From Zygnema cylindricum (taxonomy: Eukaryota > Streptophyta > Zygnematophyceae > Zygnematales > Zygnemataceae): a stretch of DNA of 64,000 nt. Below, one piece after another: positions 45,824-62,768 of this stretch. The DNA is taken from assembly GCA_037447655.1 (NCBI GenBank), contig JBBHKE010001463.1:1-64000 (forward strand), given 5' to 3'. Under the pieces are notes generated by a model that was not told the DNA's origin, did no database searches, and saw only the letters and a program-made list of their open reading frames with translations. Positions within the stretch are counted from its first letter, which is position 1. The number at the start of each line of letters is the position of its first letter. A program made the position numbers and the translations under genes.

Positions 45824-46445
45824 TACACCGCGAATCGTAATTAGAGTAATGAAAAAATTAGAGTAAAAAAGCCAAAAAAAACAATTAGAGTAATTGACGC
45901 TAATTTATGTGATAGAGCTTTTCTAACTATGAAGTTTACTCTAATTTATTTAGTTATTCTATATTGGGTTATGTCGGCGATAATTATGTGCGCGATAATT
46001 ATGAACACTAAATTACGTAGACGTACAAATTGTGTCAGTCCGGTATAGTATTGACGTCATTATGACGCTAATAATATTTGTCGCATTGAATGTCAGTTAA
46101 TGTTCACACTGACGACGATGCTGTCGACGGACGAGAGTTATGCGAACGGCTTTTTTTCGATGTGATTGATTTTTTTGTTTAGTGCGATTTCACGTGCGAG
46201 CGCGATTCTATTAAATCATAATTTGTACCTTTTTACATATAAAAGTACAATTTTGCACGGTCAGACGTCGTCCGTACTCCACACTATATAAAAATATCCT
46301 CTATTAGAATTTTTTACGCTAATTAAACCTCACCTAAATTAGAATAATGAAAAAATTAGAATCGATTACTCTATTTGATGTGATAGAGTCGAAATTTCGA
46401 GCGACCGAATTAGAGTAATTTACTCTAATTACGATTCGCGGTGTA
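45824..46445. mobile_element. MITE with long terminal inverted repeats
   Basis: 622 bp between TA borders. The ends are perfect inverted repeats over at least 27 bp (TACACCGCGAATCGTAATTA then GAGTAA); with the flanking GTACAG the match extends to about 32 bp. ATTAGAGTAA and ATTAGAATAA recur inside as subterminal repeats. Non-coding. Family as in 2242-12100. Confidence 0.8.
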
Positions 46446-46512
46446 CTGTACAGACAGGTACAGACTAGATACAGTACAGTACTGTATAATACAGTACAGT
46501 ACTGTACTGTAA
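46441..46512. repeat. GTACTGTAC palindrome cluster
   Basis: Overlapping short palindromes built of TACAGTAC/GTACTGTA next to the right end of the MITE at 45824-46445; the left flank (45814-45823) shows the same motif. An unrelated perfect 16-mer, AGTACAGTACTGTACT, occurs near 49901. Confidence 0.6.
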
Positions 46513-46934
46513 CTTGGATACACATTCCAATGGTATGCGCGACCCTGATTTCCACTCTAAAAACGATTCAAATGGTACAATCTGACAAAAGTTATTTCGT
46601 CTGGTGACTGTGACGTATTCTGGCGTCAGTTTCTCAAAAGTAACCAGCTTTTTACAGGTGACTTGCACCTAATTTTTTTAGTTAGGAACAGTACTTCAAA
46701 GTCTCTGTACAATTTCGGTAAAGTTCGCACGAATCAAATTAAAGTGGGCTTCCTCGTGTCGACGCCGTCATCTGACAACTCGTCATGTACATTTGCAGAA
46801 AACAGCGTGCATTTAGTAAAGAACGGACTGACACATTTTGCAGTATGCTATTCAAATGCCTCCTGACATACAGTGATTGACATTAATGAAATCGTACCTG
46901 TATCAAACGAAAGGAAGATTTTATTAGGAAAATT

Positions 46935-46964
46935 GCGATGGTTAAACCATCAAAGTACAAAACT
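46935..46964 (-). repeat. Hairpin-tailed dispersed repeat (reverse copy)
   Basis: On the minus strand TTTGTACTTTGATGGTTTAA then CCATCGCA: a stem GATGG/CCATC after a TTTGTAC block. It matches the tails at 47960-48003 and 48884-48929. Confidence 0.5.
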
Positions 46965-47129
46965 TGATTGAAATGGGAAATTGTTCACTGCTGCACTGTA
47001 CCATTAAAGGCAAGAATTGGAAAACCAAAAGTACGTACAAAAACGTAAAGGGAAAATTTAGTGTTATTAATCGTGTTTTAGGTGCAAGGGTCTTAATGTA
47101 TGGGTGCCGGTCGTCATGAAACATTAGTC

Positions 47130-47895
47130 TAGTGTTGTGTATCGGTAAAGACTTGACGATAACCGATATGGGCCTTTTTCCGGGCTGCCGGTAATCGATA
47201 TATTGGTACGATATATCGTTATCGGTGTTATCGTCGACCGTACAGATAAATGTACGGCCAGTACACTCAACTGTAGGTGTTTTTCCCCGGACGCGCCGCA
47301 GACCCCCTTCCCTCGGATTTCGGTGAAAAATCGTGATATTTCCTTGATTACTTCTATTTTTTTATTTTTTTAGTTTTACTTTGGTTCCACATTCCCATTC
47401 CCGTCCGAAATGTCCTTTTTTACTGTTATTTTTTTTTGCAAGGTTAGTTGCGCCCTCATATCACTTCCATGGTGGTAGTAAATGGCGACAGTCTGACAGA
47501 TGTGTTCGTCTGCTCTGTTCTTATTTTTTTCGAGAAAGTTTGATTTACAAATTTACAACTTAATTTAATATTTCGTTTCAATATTATAGTTTTATAACTA
47601 TAAAGTATTGTTTTTAATTTGTCAACGTTTATGTGTTGCGCTGTCCGTAATAAAGTTAAGCTAAACGGATACGGAACAAATTCTTATACGTGGCATGCCA
47701 CGCTATATAAAGTAACTAACGTAATACGATATGTTATAAAGTACAATTGTATGCATACTATCTTTTTTTTAAATTATCGTTGATAAAGATTTGGTTGGTC
47801 TTAGACCGATATATCGAGACCTCTGGCCGTTCGATAACCGATAATTATCGGTACCGGTGTTATCACGATAAAAAAATCACCGATACGCAACACTA
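47130..47895. mobile_element. hAT-like non-autonomous element
   Basis: The ends are TAGTGTTGTGTATCGGT and, inverted, TAGTGTTGCGTATCGGT (one mismatch over 17). ATAAC/GATAAC repeats continue inside, with CGATAACCGATA-type dyads near both ends. Flanks contain AACATTA(G/C) on both sides, offset by 2-3 bases on the left, compatible with an 8-bp hAT target duplication. No transposase inside. Confidence 0.6.
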
Positions 47896-47959
47896 AACAT
47901 TACACACGTATCTTGTGGCTTATGTAGTCTTTAAACATTAATTTTTATTTTTTGTACCC

Positions 47960-48003
47960 TTTTGTACCTCGATGGTTTTTTCCATCGCACTTTTTGAAAT
48001 AAA
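47960..48003 (+). repeat. Hairpin-tailed dispersed repeat (copy)
   Basis: TTTTGTACCTCGATGG-TTTTTT-CCATCGCA, a perfect 6-bp stem with T6 loop, followed by TTTTTGAAATAAA. It looks like the 3' tail of a SINE or LINE ending in an AATAAA-type signal. Confidence 0.55.
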
Positions 48004-48026
48004 GGTTTTTTCCTTACAAACTATAG

Positions 48027-48246
48027 TACACTGTGTATCGTTATTATTGTTTAATGTTTTATTTGCCACTTAAAACACCATTTCTCCGTACATACTTATC
48101 AAATTGCGAATTTGACGGTTGCGATTGAAAGCCAAGATTGTCACCTTTCGATTGGCGGTCTCTATCTGAAAACCGAGCAAGAGCTTAAGGAGAAAAACTG
48201 TTTTAAGTGGCAAATAAATTATTAACACTAATAGCTATACACGCTG
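48027..48246. mobile_element. Short MITE, TACACTG family
   Basis: The left end is TACACTGTGTATCGTTATTA; the right end is CACTAATAGCTATACACGCT, its imperfect inverse. Internal arms are also inverted (ATTTGCCACTTAAAACA against TGTTTTAAGTGGCAAAT), so the whole ~220 bp folds back. Same design as 55622-55845 and 61401-61615. Confidence 0.65.
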
Positions 48247-48249
48247 AAC

Positions 48250-50875
48250 ACGATAGAGCGCTCAAAGAGTCGAAGACACGATGAGCTCGCCCCCAAAAGG
48301 AATTTGTGGCAAGCTCCTTAAGTTTTCTTATCACAAATTGTACGTCATGACATCATACGCCATGAACATCGTTGTCATCAGACCGATGCGGATTACTCAC
48401 ATTGCGGTTTTATTCCCATCATTATATTTACCTTTCTAGAAGACTAGTATTGTACCTTAAAGAACGATTAAAAAAACACAAGCAAAAATGATTGACATCT
48501 ATCGAAAGAGCAAATGCGATATCCGATTTTTGTGCAACATCGTAATTTATAGAAGTTAAAATGTTGATGTTCAATGACTTTGTCAATATTTATCAATATT
48601 GCGATCATGACCCACGATGGACCACTAGTTTGTAAATAGTAAAGGTGATGTGAAATGTACGTAAGTTACCGACCGCAAGGAATTTACCGTATATATTATT
48701 GAAAGGGTTTACGTCGCACTATCGATATTGACATATCGCGGTTATAGATGATCCTTTTTTTGATCTGATATATTGAGTATCAATACCCCTAAAAATACTA
48801 CATATCGACTAGCGACAAAACGTGTTTGATATGCATCACCAAAAAAAGTGGTTATTAAAGAGTTTTTTTTTGTTTTTTTAATCCCTTTGTACCTTGATGG
48901 TTTTTTCCATCGCATATTTTGAAATAAATATTCCTTTCCTTTATTGAACCGTCTTCGATTTCATCGGACTATCAAAGTGGATATCATTTTTTTCACATAA
49001 AATTTAAACAACGCATACAAGCCACATTGTTAAATGTTAAGTTTTCAGTCTCATACGGTTAAACGGTGTTCTATATAAGTATTAAAATGTCAAGCGGCTT
49101 TTCCGGCTTCGACTTTGTAGTCGCCTCCACGTTATGGATTCCGCATTTCCGGGAGCAGTCAGCACATTTTTCGCATGCCTTGCGTGGTGCGAGTATCTAG
49201 TACAGAAGTGCTGTCAAATTTGGTCCTGTCATTTGTCATTTATTTTGTACCTTTCTTTCTTCCGGATTTCTGACCAATCAGACTTTGCAGCAACCAAGAA
49301 ACGTACCTGACGTCAGTAAACTGTTCTTCGAATCCAAGTGGGCAAAGCAATCAACTCTTTTAATAGTGACTGTACGGCAGAAGCAATTTGCGCATCCATC
49401 CGTGTCGGCAACCGTATCTTAACGTCGTTCCGTAGCCATTTGCGCAGCCTATATGGCGTTACAAACGATGCTGCCGTACGGTAATCTCTGACTGTCACGC
49501 GTAACGCTCTTAATGCTCTAATTTGCTGCGATTTCACAGGCTTGGACAGTAAGGAGTACACTGCCACTAGGAAGGTATATGCTTGTACGGAAATGCGTCA
49601 GACATGAAAATGAAATGGAACGATCTACAAAACCGTACGATATATATATATATATCTATATACATTTTTTTTTCGGTTGGCAGAAAGTTAGCGAAATAAC
49701 CGCCTTTAGGACAATAGACCCGTTATTCGAACGGTCAGTTTCCGAATCCTCCGCCATAACAAATGGGGGATTTCAACAGCGACAAATTTGAGCGCGCCGC
49801 AAACCTTTTTTTTTTTTTTGTTTGAAAAATACCAGTTTTTCGAACCCAACAGTAATCATTCATAGGTTGGGCATTTTCTGTGACGGTATCTGCACTCTGC
49901 AGAGTACAGTACTGTACTTTTGAGTGGTATAGATTATAGAAACAAGACTATTTCGTATATTACAGTATGTCAAGCACTGTACGGCTGTCATAAAAACTTA
50001 ACACGGAATTTTGCAATGTACTTCGTTATTTCAAATCTTTACTGTTTTATATTGAGTTCGAAACGTGCGTTTATTTCAATATCACATCGAAACAGGGTAA
50101 CGTGCGGAAACTCCATCATAGAAATTTCCATGCAGCTGATTTATAGTTGAAAATCCATTTACCGCGTTTTGGTTCCGCTTCCAATAATAGGGCGACTGCC
50201 GATTGGAGACCGTTCAGAGCATAATCCTACGGCTAAAAGCTGCCCAATCATTGAAAACTGGACCGAAACAGGGCCAATAGTTTTTCACCCTAATTGCTCC
50301 AGTACGAACTTTTCGCACGTGAGAATTCCATACGAAATTGTAGCACCTTCTAATATTGTTTTTAAAACTGGATACTCTGCGATGCTAACGGCTCCCGCAT
50401 AGGTTTGTAAGGGCACACGTGTGTTCGACGTTCCCACGTGCGGTCATTAGATCTCTCTGTCTCCTATTCTCTTTGAATTCTCACAGTCTCCTACATTGTT
50501 AGCTAATGCATTTCTTCTCCATTCCCTTAGTATCCCTTTCCCATTTATTCTGCGTCTCTTTTCCATTTTACTTCTATTTTCTGTACGCTGTTTAGTTCAA
50601 GGTTTTCCAGTTCTTTTTAAGTACTACCTTATTGAAACGTTATGTTTTCTTTTTCTTTTGTTTTGTTTTGAAACTTTTCAGCAAGCGAAAGTGACTCTTT
50701 TGTGAGAGGTTTCAGTATCTGTGATAGCTGAAGGAATCTACAAATGAGAAAGTGGATCCTATGCAGAAAGTATCTATCGTTTTATTAGGCATTAGATTCT
50801 TTCTTATTGTTTGAATGTTGTAAAGATATATTAAAAAAGGTGAAGAAGAGGCGAGTCAAGTCTTCTACCTTCTTC
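48250..50875. other. Intergenic upstream of the protease gene
   Basis: No other gene supported. It includes a hairpin-tailed repeat (48884-48929, ACCTTGATGGTTTTTTCCAT then CGCA and GAAATAAA), a TA/TATC microsatellite (49641-49660) and a palindrome near 49901. An in-frame stop at 50786 precedes the first ATG of the protease at 50876. About 50460-50800 is probably its promoter and 5' UTR. Confidence 0.45.
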
Positions 50876-52362
50876 ATGTCGGGTAGACTCCGCAAGATTG
50901 GAAGTAGAGCTCCATCGGACCTTATCAGAGCCCAAGGCTCGCATCATAATACTGGCGCTTCTTTTTTACCTAGAGGTTTGAAAGGAAAGAGATCAACTGC
51001 CGATTTTGGTGATATGTCCCTTCCTTATGGACTCCACACGTGTACGGCTGTTTCAGAAGTCAGTTCATTGGCCGCCTGTCTCATCAGATCCCTAGATTGC
51101 TCCCTTGCTGAAGGACAGCAGGATATTGGTGGAAATAACACTCTTGATGTAGTTCCTAGAGGAGTCATGGATGCTCCAAAGCAATGCAGTATTGCAGAAG
51201 TTGAGCTTCCATCTTTTGGCAAAGTTTCAGCTTCGACAAAGTGTAATACTACAACTTGCAAGACTACAACGTGTAATACTTCAAGGTGTAATACTGCAAA
51301 GTGTAATACTCCAAAGTGTAATGCTCCAAGGTGTAATACTGCTCTTCAGGCTCTTGAAAGCAGCAGCAGACAAGATGGTACTGGTGTATTTGGAGAAGAT
51401 TCGCCATTGCTGAATTTGTCTCCAGTTTCTTCTCCATCTGCTTCTCCATCTCCTCCACTATCTCCTGTTTCTCCTCTTCCTCCCACGGTCACAGCTTTAT
51501 CACCGGAAAGAGCTGCTGCTATTTTGCGGAATATCGCTTTGGCAGGATCTGCAAAGGGTGGTCCGAGGGCTTTGACCGGTCTACATAACTTGGGAAACAC
51601 ATGTTTCATGAACTCATGTGTACAATGTCTCAGTCATTCTGCCCCTTTAGTACTTTATTTTCTTAAAGAAGCAGCTGCTTTGAATAATTCCACAATAAAG
51701 GAAACTGGGAAAGCCTCAGTTGGTCAACTTTCAGGTACTGAAAAATGGCAAAACAGTTGTCAAGATAGTTTCAATTTCGGGTCAAAAGTTGACTTTTTTA
51801 GAAGGCGAAATAGTTGGGATGATGTACATGTTCCTCGAGTAGGATTGGCTGGAGGAGGGAGAAACTTGGGTGAGGCAAATGGTGATATTGAAGCTATAAC
51901 AGAAAGCTTTTTAGCTACAGGATCATCATCTGAAACTGGTCTTTCAGGTAGTTTTGGTCAGCTGATAAGGGAAATGTGGTCGGCGAAACCGATGTCTGTC
52001 CTTTCTCCATGTGATTTATTAAAAAGTGTACAAAATCACGTTCCCCAATTCGCGGGATATAGACAGCATGATTCTCAAGAGTTTCTGCGCTCATTTGTGG
52101 ACAAATTGGATGAAGAATGTAATCAAGCGAAGGTAATAATCTGATCCGATGGATCATTGATCGAGCCTTTCCCTCTTTCCTTCCTCCGATCCCACCTCCC
52201 TCCCACCCAACCACCCACCCCGCCCGATCCCTCTCCTTCCCCCTCCGCTGATCTCCCCCCCTCCTGCTCCCTCTCATATCATCTCGATATGTTCACAAAT
52301 TTGATGGATGACCAGGCTGTACCATGATGTGTTAATTTTACCAATGACATCTATTGTTCAGT

Positions 52363-52422
<60 letters not shown>

Positions 52423-54399
52423 TTCTCTCATCTCAATATGTTCACAATATTGGTGGATGAACAGGCCATACCAAGGTCGGTTGTTTCTACCGATATCGAA
52501 AAGCTGTCAGAAGTGGAGCAAGCAACTGCATGCTGGGATCTCCATATGATGCGAAATCAAAGTCCAATTCAGGAGATTTTTTGCGGTATGTTTCATTCTC
52601 AGTCATTTGTTGCATGTCTCTTTTCCTTGGGAGATATTTTGTGGTACAATTTTGGTATGTCTCATTCTCAGAGGGCATATCGGTTTATTAGTAGTACTGA
52701 GGAGTATGATTATATGTAATCTTAAAGTTTGAAGACCGATAAGGTTAGTGTTTTGAACAGCTCAACAAATTTAGAGTATAAAGTAGATTATAACTTCTGA
52801 ATGTGCTTGTGACATGTTTGAGTGTTTGTTTTCGGTTGCAGGTCAATTGCAAAGCAGCATTGAATGCAGATCCTGTCGGAGAAAATCACATTGTTTTGAC
52901 CCCTTTCTTGATTTGTCTCTTCCAATTCCGACGCTCAGTGGGGGAAAAACTGTAAACATTATGGACTGTATTTCGAGCTTCATGACTGAAGAGAAGCTTG
53001 AAAACGAGAATGCCGTGAGTGATTATATCTTTTATTGCAGTTCATCCTCTTCTAATTGTGATACACAAAGCTTGAAAACTTTCTGGTCTAGGTACACTGC
53101 CTATCTCTATTAGTGTTAGAATTTTTTCGAGCGACCGTTGATTTTTTCTTCATACAAGAGCAATCGAAAATCATTGGTTCGATTGAAGTGTCATGATCAG
53201 AAATCAAAATTTTTGTGTTGGGAAAAAGTACTTCGACTGTCCAAAAAATGTCTAACACCAGTAGCGATGGGTAGGGTAGATTAAGTCTCAGTACACTTAC
53301 ATTAATCCAGGCCCAAGTTTCCGAGACAGATTAGATGCAAATTAAAAAAATTATGGATGCAAATTTCTACCTGGATTTTCCAGTTTGGTTTTGTTTATAT
53401 GCACCAATTGACCATTTTTTTTGTGGTGTGTATCGCCTTGTTCTTTTGCAGTACAATTGCAGTAACTGCAAGTCTCCCCAACCAGCTGTGAAGAAACTTT
53501 GTGTTTCAAAATTCCCCCCGTTGCTAGTTTTACACGTGAAGGTATCCCAACGACCCAGTGCTTTCCGCTGTTTGATTGGTTAGGGCAGTTTACCTGTTTC
53601 TTAGCCCATTTACACTGCAAACACTAGTTTTACACGTGAAGGTATCCCAACGACCCAGTGCTTTCCGCTGTTTGATTGGTTAGGGCAGTTTACCTGTTTC
53701 TTAGCCCATTTACACTGCAAACACTTGTCTTTAACAGTTGTATTTTTTATTGATGTTTCTGATGTCTCATGTAAAATAATGTAAGGCTGACAATCTCCAT
53801 GGCTTTTTTGGATTGCAGAGAATCACATCACTTGGTTACCACGCGTTTCAGAAAGACTCCACATTTGTGCAATTCGACTTAGAAGGGTTAAACCTTGAGC
53901 GTTTTCTCAGGTGAGGATCTTTTGCTTTCATTTAAATTTCTGCTTTAATTTCCATTTTGCGGTGAAATAAGTTGCCTGGGGAAAGCCGATATCGTGATGA
54001 GGCAATTGTGCTCCTTTAAAAGCTGTTCCTCAAATCAGATTTTTAAACTCAAACCAAATTAAATCTACTCAACTCAAATCAAATCAAACCAAATGAAACC
54101 AGACCAAAGCAAACCAAACCAAAGCAAACCAAACCAAAGCAATTTGAATGATATCACTAAAAGCTGTTTTTTTGTGGTGCAGTCCTGCCGTGAACATTGA
54201 CCAAAGGCCCATTTACGACTTATATGCTGTGTGTAATCATACGGGTTCTATATCATCGGGGCATTATACAGCATACTGCCAAAATGTTGACAACGGTCTC
54301 TGGTATAACTACAACGATTCGAAAGTTTCTCAATGCTCACCATCATCGGTATGCACCTCGGCCGCTTATGTTTTGTTTTATCAACTGAGAGACGTCTAA
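50876..54399 (+). CDS. Ubiquitin-specific protease (peptidase C19), six exons
   Basis: Cleaves ubiquitin from proteins or polyubiquitin chains. Exons: 50876-52132, 52465-52585, 52842-53014, 53452-53541, 53819-53910 and 54183-54399. All GT/AG introns join in phase, giving 649 residues. The Cys box is LHNLGNTCFMNSC (catalytic Cys about residue 243). The QQD-like box is GYRQHDSQEFL. A zinc ribbon has CRSC (about 469-472) and CSNC (about 520-523). The His box is SGHYTAYC (His about 605), then WYNYNDSKVS (Asp about 623). All catalytic residues are present, so it is probably active. The N-terminal 240 residues are low-complexity, with a seven-Cys pentapeptide repeat (about 123-153) and a Ser/Pro tract (PSASPSPPLSPVSPLPP). 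The catalytic domain has a ~90-residue insert between Cys and QQD boxes. Start chosen because it is the first ATG after an in-frame stop at 50786; a further 5' exon is possible. Confidence 0.9.
51242..51343 (+). repeat. 15-bp coding repeat (CNTxx pentapeptides)
   Basis: Seven imperfect 15-bp units (TGTAATACT + 6 nt) inside protease exon 1 encode C-N-T-x-x pentapeptides with Cys every five residues (Cys 123-153), mostly followed by a Lys or Arg. No function is known to me; C-x4-C spacing is unusual. Confidence 0.85.
52273..52483. repeat. Duplicated intron 1 acceptor region with (CT)n tract
   Basis: 52273-52328 (CTCATATCATCTCGATATGT ... GATGACCAGGCTGTACCA) is a diverged copy of 52427-52483, the true acceptor (GATGAACAG/GCCATACCA). 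Between them is a (CT)n microsatellite (about 52365-52425). The decoy AG at 52314-52315 would lead into a stop (GCT GTA CCA TGA). Confidence 0.75.
53093..53278. mobile_element. MITE in protease intron 3
   Basis: Left end TACACTGCCTATCTCTATTA; inverted right end TACCCTACCCATCGCTACTG; both continue GTGTTAGA. 186 bp with TA borders. About 21 of 28 terminal bases match. Confidence 0.6.
53524..53723. repeat. Perfect 100-bp tandem duplication over the exon 4 donor
   Basis: CTAGTTTTACACGTGAAGGT starts at 53524 and again at 53624, and the 100-bp units are identical as read. The unit includes the last 18 bp of exon 4 and its GT donor (53542), creating a second identical donor at 53642. Use of the second donor would add a short tail and a stop (CLIG*). 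Confidence 0.85.
54062..54147. repeat. AAACC-type pentanucleotide repeat in intron 5
   Basis: Imperfect (CAAAC/CAAAG) units ending about 35 bp before the exon 6 acceptor at 54182. Confidence 0.75.
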
Positions 54400-57204
54400 G
54401 TTTCAAGATTTTGACAAAAACCATCTGTATGGTTTTACAAGCCGTTACAATCCAAAATGCTACCACTTATGTATTTCTCAAACTCGAATCGGTTCGAAAG
54501 GAAAGGAAAGGAAAGGCAGGAGGAAGGCGTGTTTTAAGTGTTCTGAATCGCTTAAAAGTTTCACTTGTGTTTTCACGGATGTTTAAACATGGATAAATTT
54601 TGGGATTCGAGCGGTTTTTCTATTTCTATTTCCAAAGGTTATGGCTCTGTTATTAATTGGCGGATTTTTCAGACACAACTCGACATGGAGTGTCCCTTTT
54701 TTGTAGGATTTTTACATTCTTTTTTGGGATTCGTTTTTTCCTTTCTTTTTTCTTCTCTTTTTTATTTTTCTTTCTTTTTTCAATTTGTCTTTTTATTTTT
54801 TCAACTCTGATCAAAAAGAGGTTTCAAACTTTTGATTCAACAACCCATTCTTTCAAGATGTTTGATCCAAGGAAAAAGATAGTTGTAACTTTTGGACAGT
54901 CGAGTGAAATACAATCATTTGAAATAACGATCATATGAAAAAACCACTATTTCGGCCATTTGATAAAACGACCATGTGAAAAAAAGATCATTTGGAAAAA
55001 CTGTCATCTGGAGAAGCTGTCACTTGGAAAAACTGTCACAAGGAAAGACCATCCTTTTTAATAAGCGGGTAGTACAGAAAGCTGGAGGGCCCCATTGAGG
55101 TAGTTATAGCGACTATACCACAAGAAGGTTGAAATATAGTTTAGGAGCGTTTATTTGTAATTGATTTTGATTGGAGGGTAGATAAATTAGACGTTCGGAA
55201 AGGTAGGGATGCCATGTCTTTCTGAAGACACAACAGATTATGGACGTCCGACATCAATCTGTATTCTTTAGGAAGGAGTGCTATTTTTATTTTCTTTTAT
55301 TTTTAGGGTTTCCCCTCTATTTTCTTTCTTGGGTAGAATGACATAGTTAGGAAGGTATTGGTTCTAAATAAGTTCTTAGACATGCTGATGAAACGAGTGA
55401 GGAACAGGGAACTTTTTCGTACTTATAATCCAAATATGTAAACCTGTATGGGCATATTGAGATTTTTTTACGATTAAAACTTTTTTTTGTTGGGTCATTT
55501 TTTACTTTTTAAAAAGAAGGGTTTGAATTTATTGTGTGCAAATGATCCTATTTTTCATAAGAACCCGCGGTGCAGTTTGTTAATTATTTGTTACTTTTGG
55601 TTTTATTGCTGTGAGTGTCATACTACACCGCTAATCATTTTTAGTGTTAAAAGGTTTTTTCGCCTTTGAAAACTTTTCTCTGTGCACACTTATCGGATTG
55701 TCAATCGGAGACCGTCTACAGGAAGGTGAGAATATTGGCCTCCAAGAGCAACCATCGTATTGACAATCCGACAAGTGTGCATGAAGAAAAGATGTATAAA
55801 ATGGCGAAGAAAACTTGAAACAGTAATAACGATTAGCGGTGTAGTGTATAAATTCAGAACAACCCGCTAATCATGCGGATGCAACTCCCATGAAAACACT
55901 ACTATAATGGTTAAATCAAAATGTGTAATGACTAACAGAAAGGGTGTCCAATACTACAAGAGGCCTGTGTGGCAACAGTAAGCATACATTCCCACTTACT
56001 TTTTTCGTCCACGTTTTGGTAATATTTTTGTCCGCTTTCAGTTATGATACTTGATATACGGCAAATATAGGGTAAACATGACCAAAAGATGAATAGAACA
56101 TAGAACGACAAATTTTTAAGTGAAAATTTGCCTAACATCTAATGAATGGAAAACCACGGTAACCTCGTTACATTACACACTTATTCCTTCCTACCATTTA
56201 CCATAACACTTTTCATTTCTGTACTGTGAAAGCTTTTGATAATATCAACTGCTTTCAGCCCAGTATCAGCAACATTCGTACACGTCTTCTATCATGGTCA
56301 CACTGAAGTCTCATATGTTAACCACATATAAGACGAAAGTTGCCCAGATGAATCATACTGTTTTCTCGTGAACTGGACTTAGAAATCACGTAACAAGTTA
56401 AACAATAGCAAGGGTAAAACTCAAAGCGAGGGTAAAACTTTAATAGTGTAATTTCCTAATGAGATGGCTTACGGAAAACGAAAACATAAAGGAACGTGTA
56501 TAAATTTACCGACCCTTCAGAGAAAGCTTTCTAACCACCGTTGCAAAAAAACATGACATATATTCAATCAAAAATTGTGAAACTTACAAGTGAGTAACAA
56601 GATACACCACTTGCCGCTACCATACCGTATTACCAACACTAATTCGTAACAAAAATCAAGATATGGCCCACTGTTTAGGCGAGAATTTGCCGCATTTTTA
56701 TCTAATCCTCACACTAAAATTGATGGGTAATGTAATTAAATTAAAAAAAGACTACTCACATTTTGGAGTACACAATCAAGTTTTTTGCCTCCGCTTGTAC
56801 GTAATGTAGAGTCATAATATGATAACCACAAATAAAAACAAAGAGTGAAGGGAAAACCCAGAATACACGATTTAAATTACTCGTGTAACAGAAAATGCCG
56901 GTAACAACACACTGGGTGGAGGAAAATTAACACTAGATCCTCCATTTGATCATGAATTTTTGAAACCACAAATAAAAGAGTGATACACAGTTTTAAAACA
57001 AAAGCACAAAAGCACTTGTTGGAGACGGTTCCTTGTGGCACGATTTAAAAAAATTGCTCCTATTCACTAATCCACGGTTTCTCAAAATCCGCAATATGCA
57101 CAAACCAAGAGTCTCAATCCAACCTTTGAAAATGTTTTTCTACGATGATTATACAACAGTATATACAAATGAGAACACATGCCTCACGACCACTAGTGGT
57201 CACG
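54400..57204. other. Intergenic between convergent genes
   Basis: Space between the protease stop (54399) and the FYVE-START stop (57205). It holds T-rich tracts (54720-54805), GGAAA repeats (54496-54515), a run of degenerate GAAAAAC(C/T)(G/A)TCA units (54930-55060) and a MITE. No gene recognised. Confidence 0.5.
55622..55845. mobile_element. Short foldback MITE
   Basis: The ends ACTACACCGCTAATC are perfect 15-bp inverted repeats. Further in, GTGCACACTTATCGGATTGT pairs with ACAATCCGACAAGTGTGCA with two mismatches. The 224-bp unit can thus form a near-continuous hairpin. Confidence 0.75.

Positions 57205-62768
<5,564 letters not shown>

Noticed and set aside
50807-50875. Longer start for the protease at 50807
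   Set aside because: The codon there is TTG, not ATG. The first ATG after the in-frame stop at 50786 is 50876.
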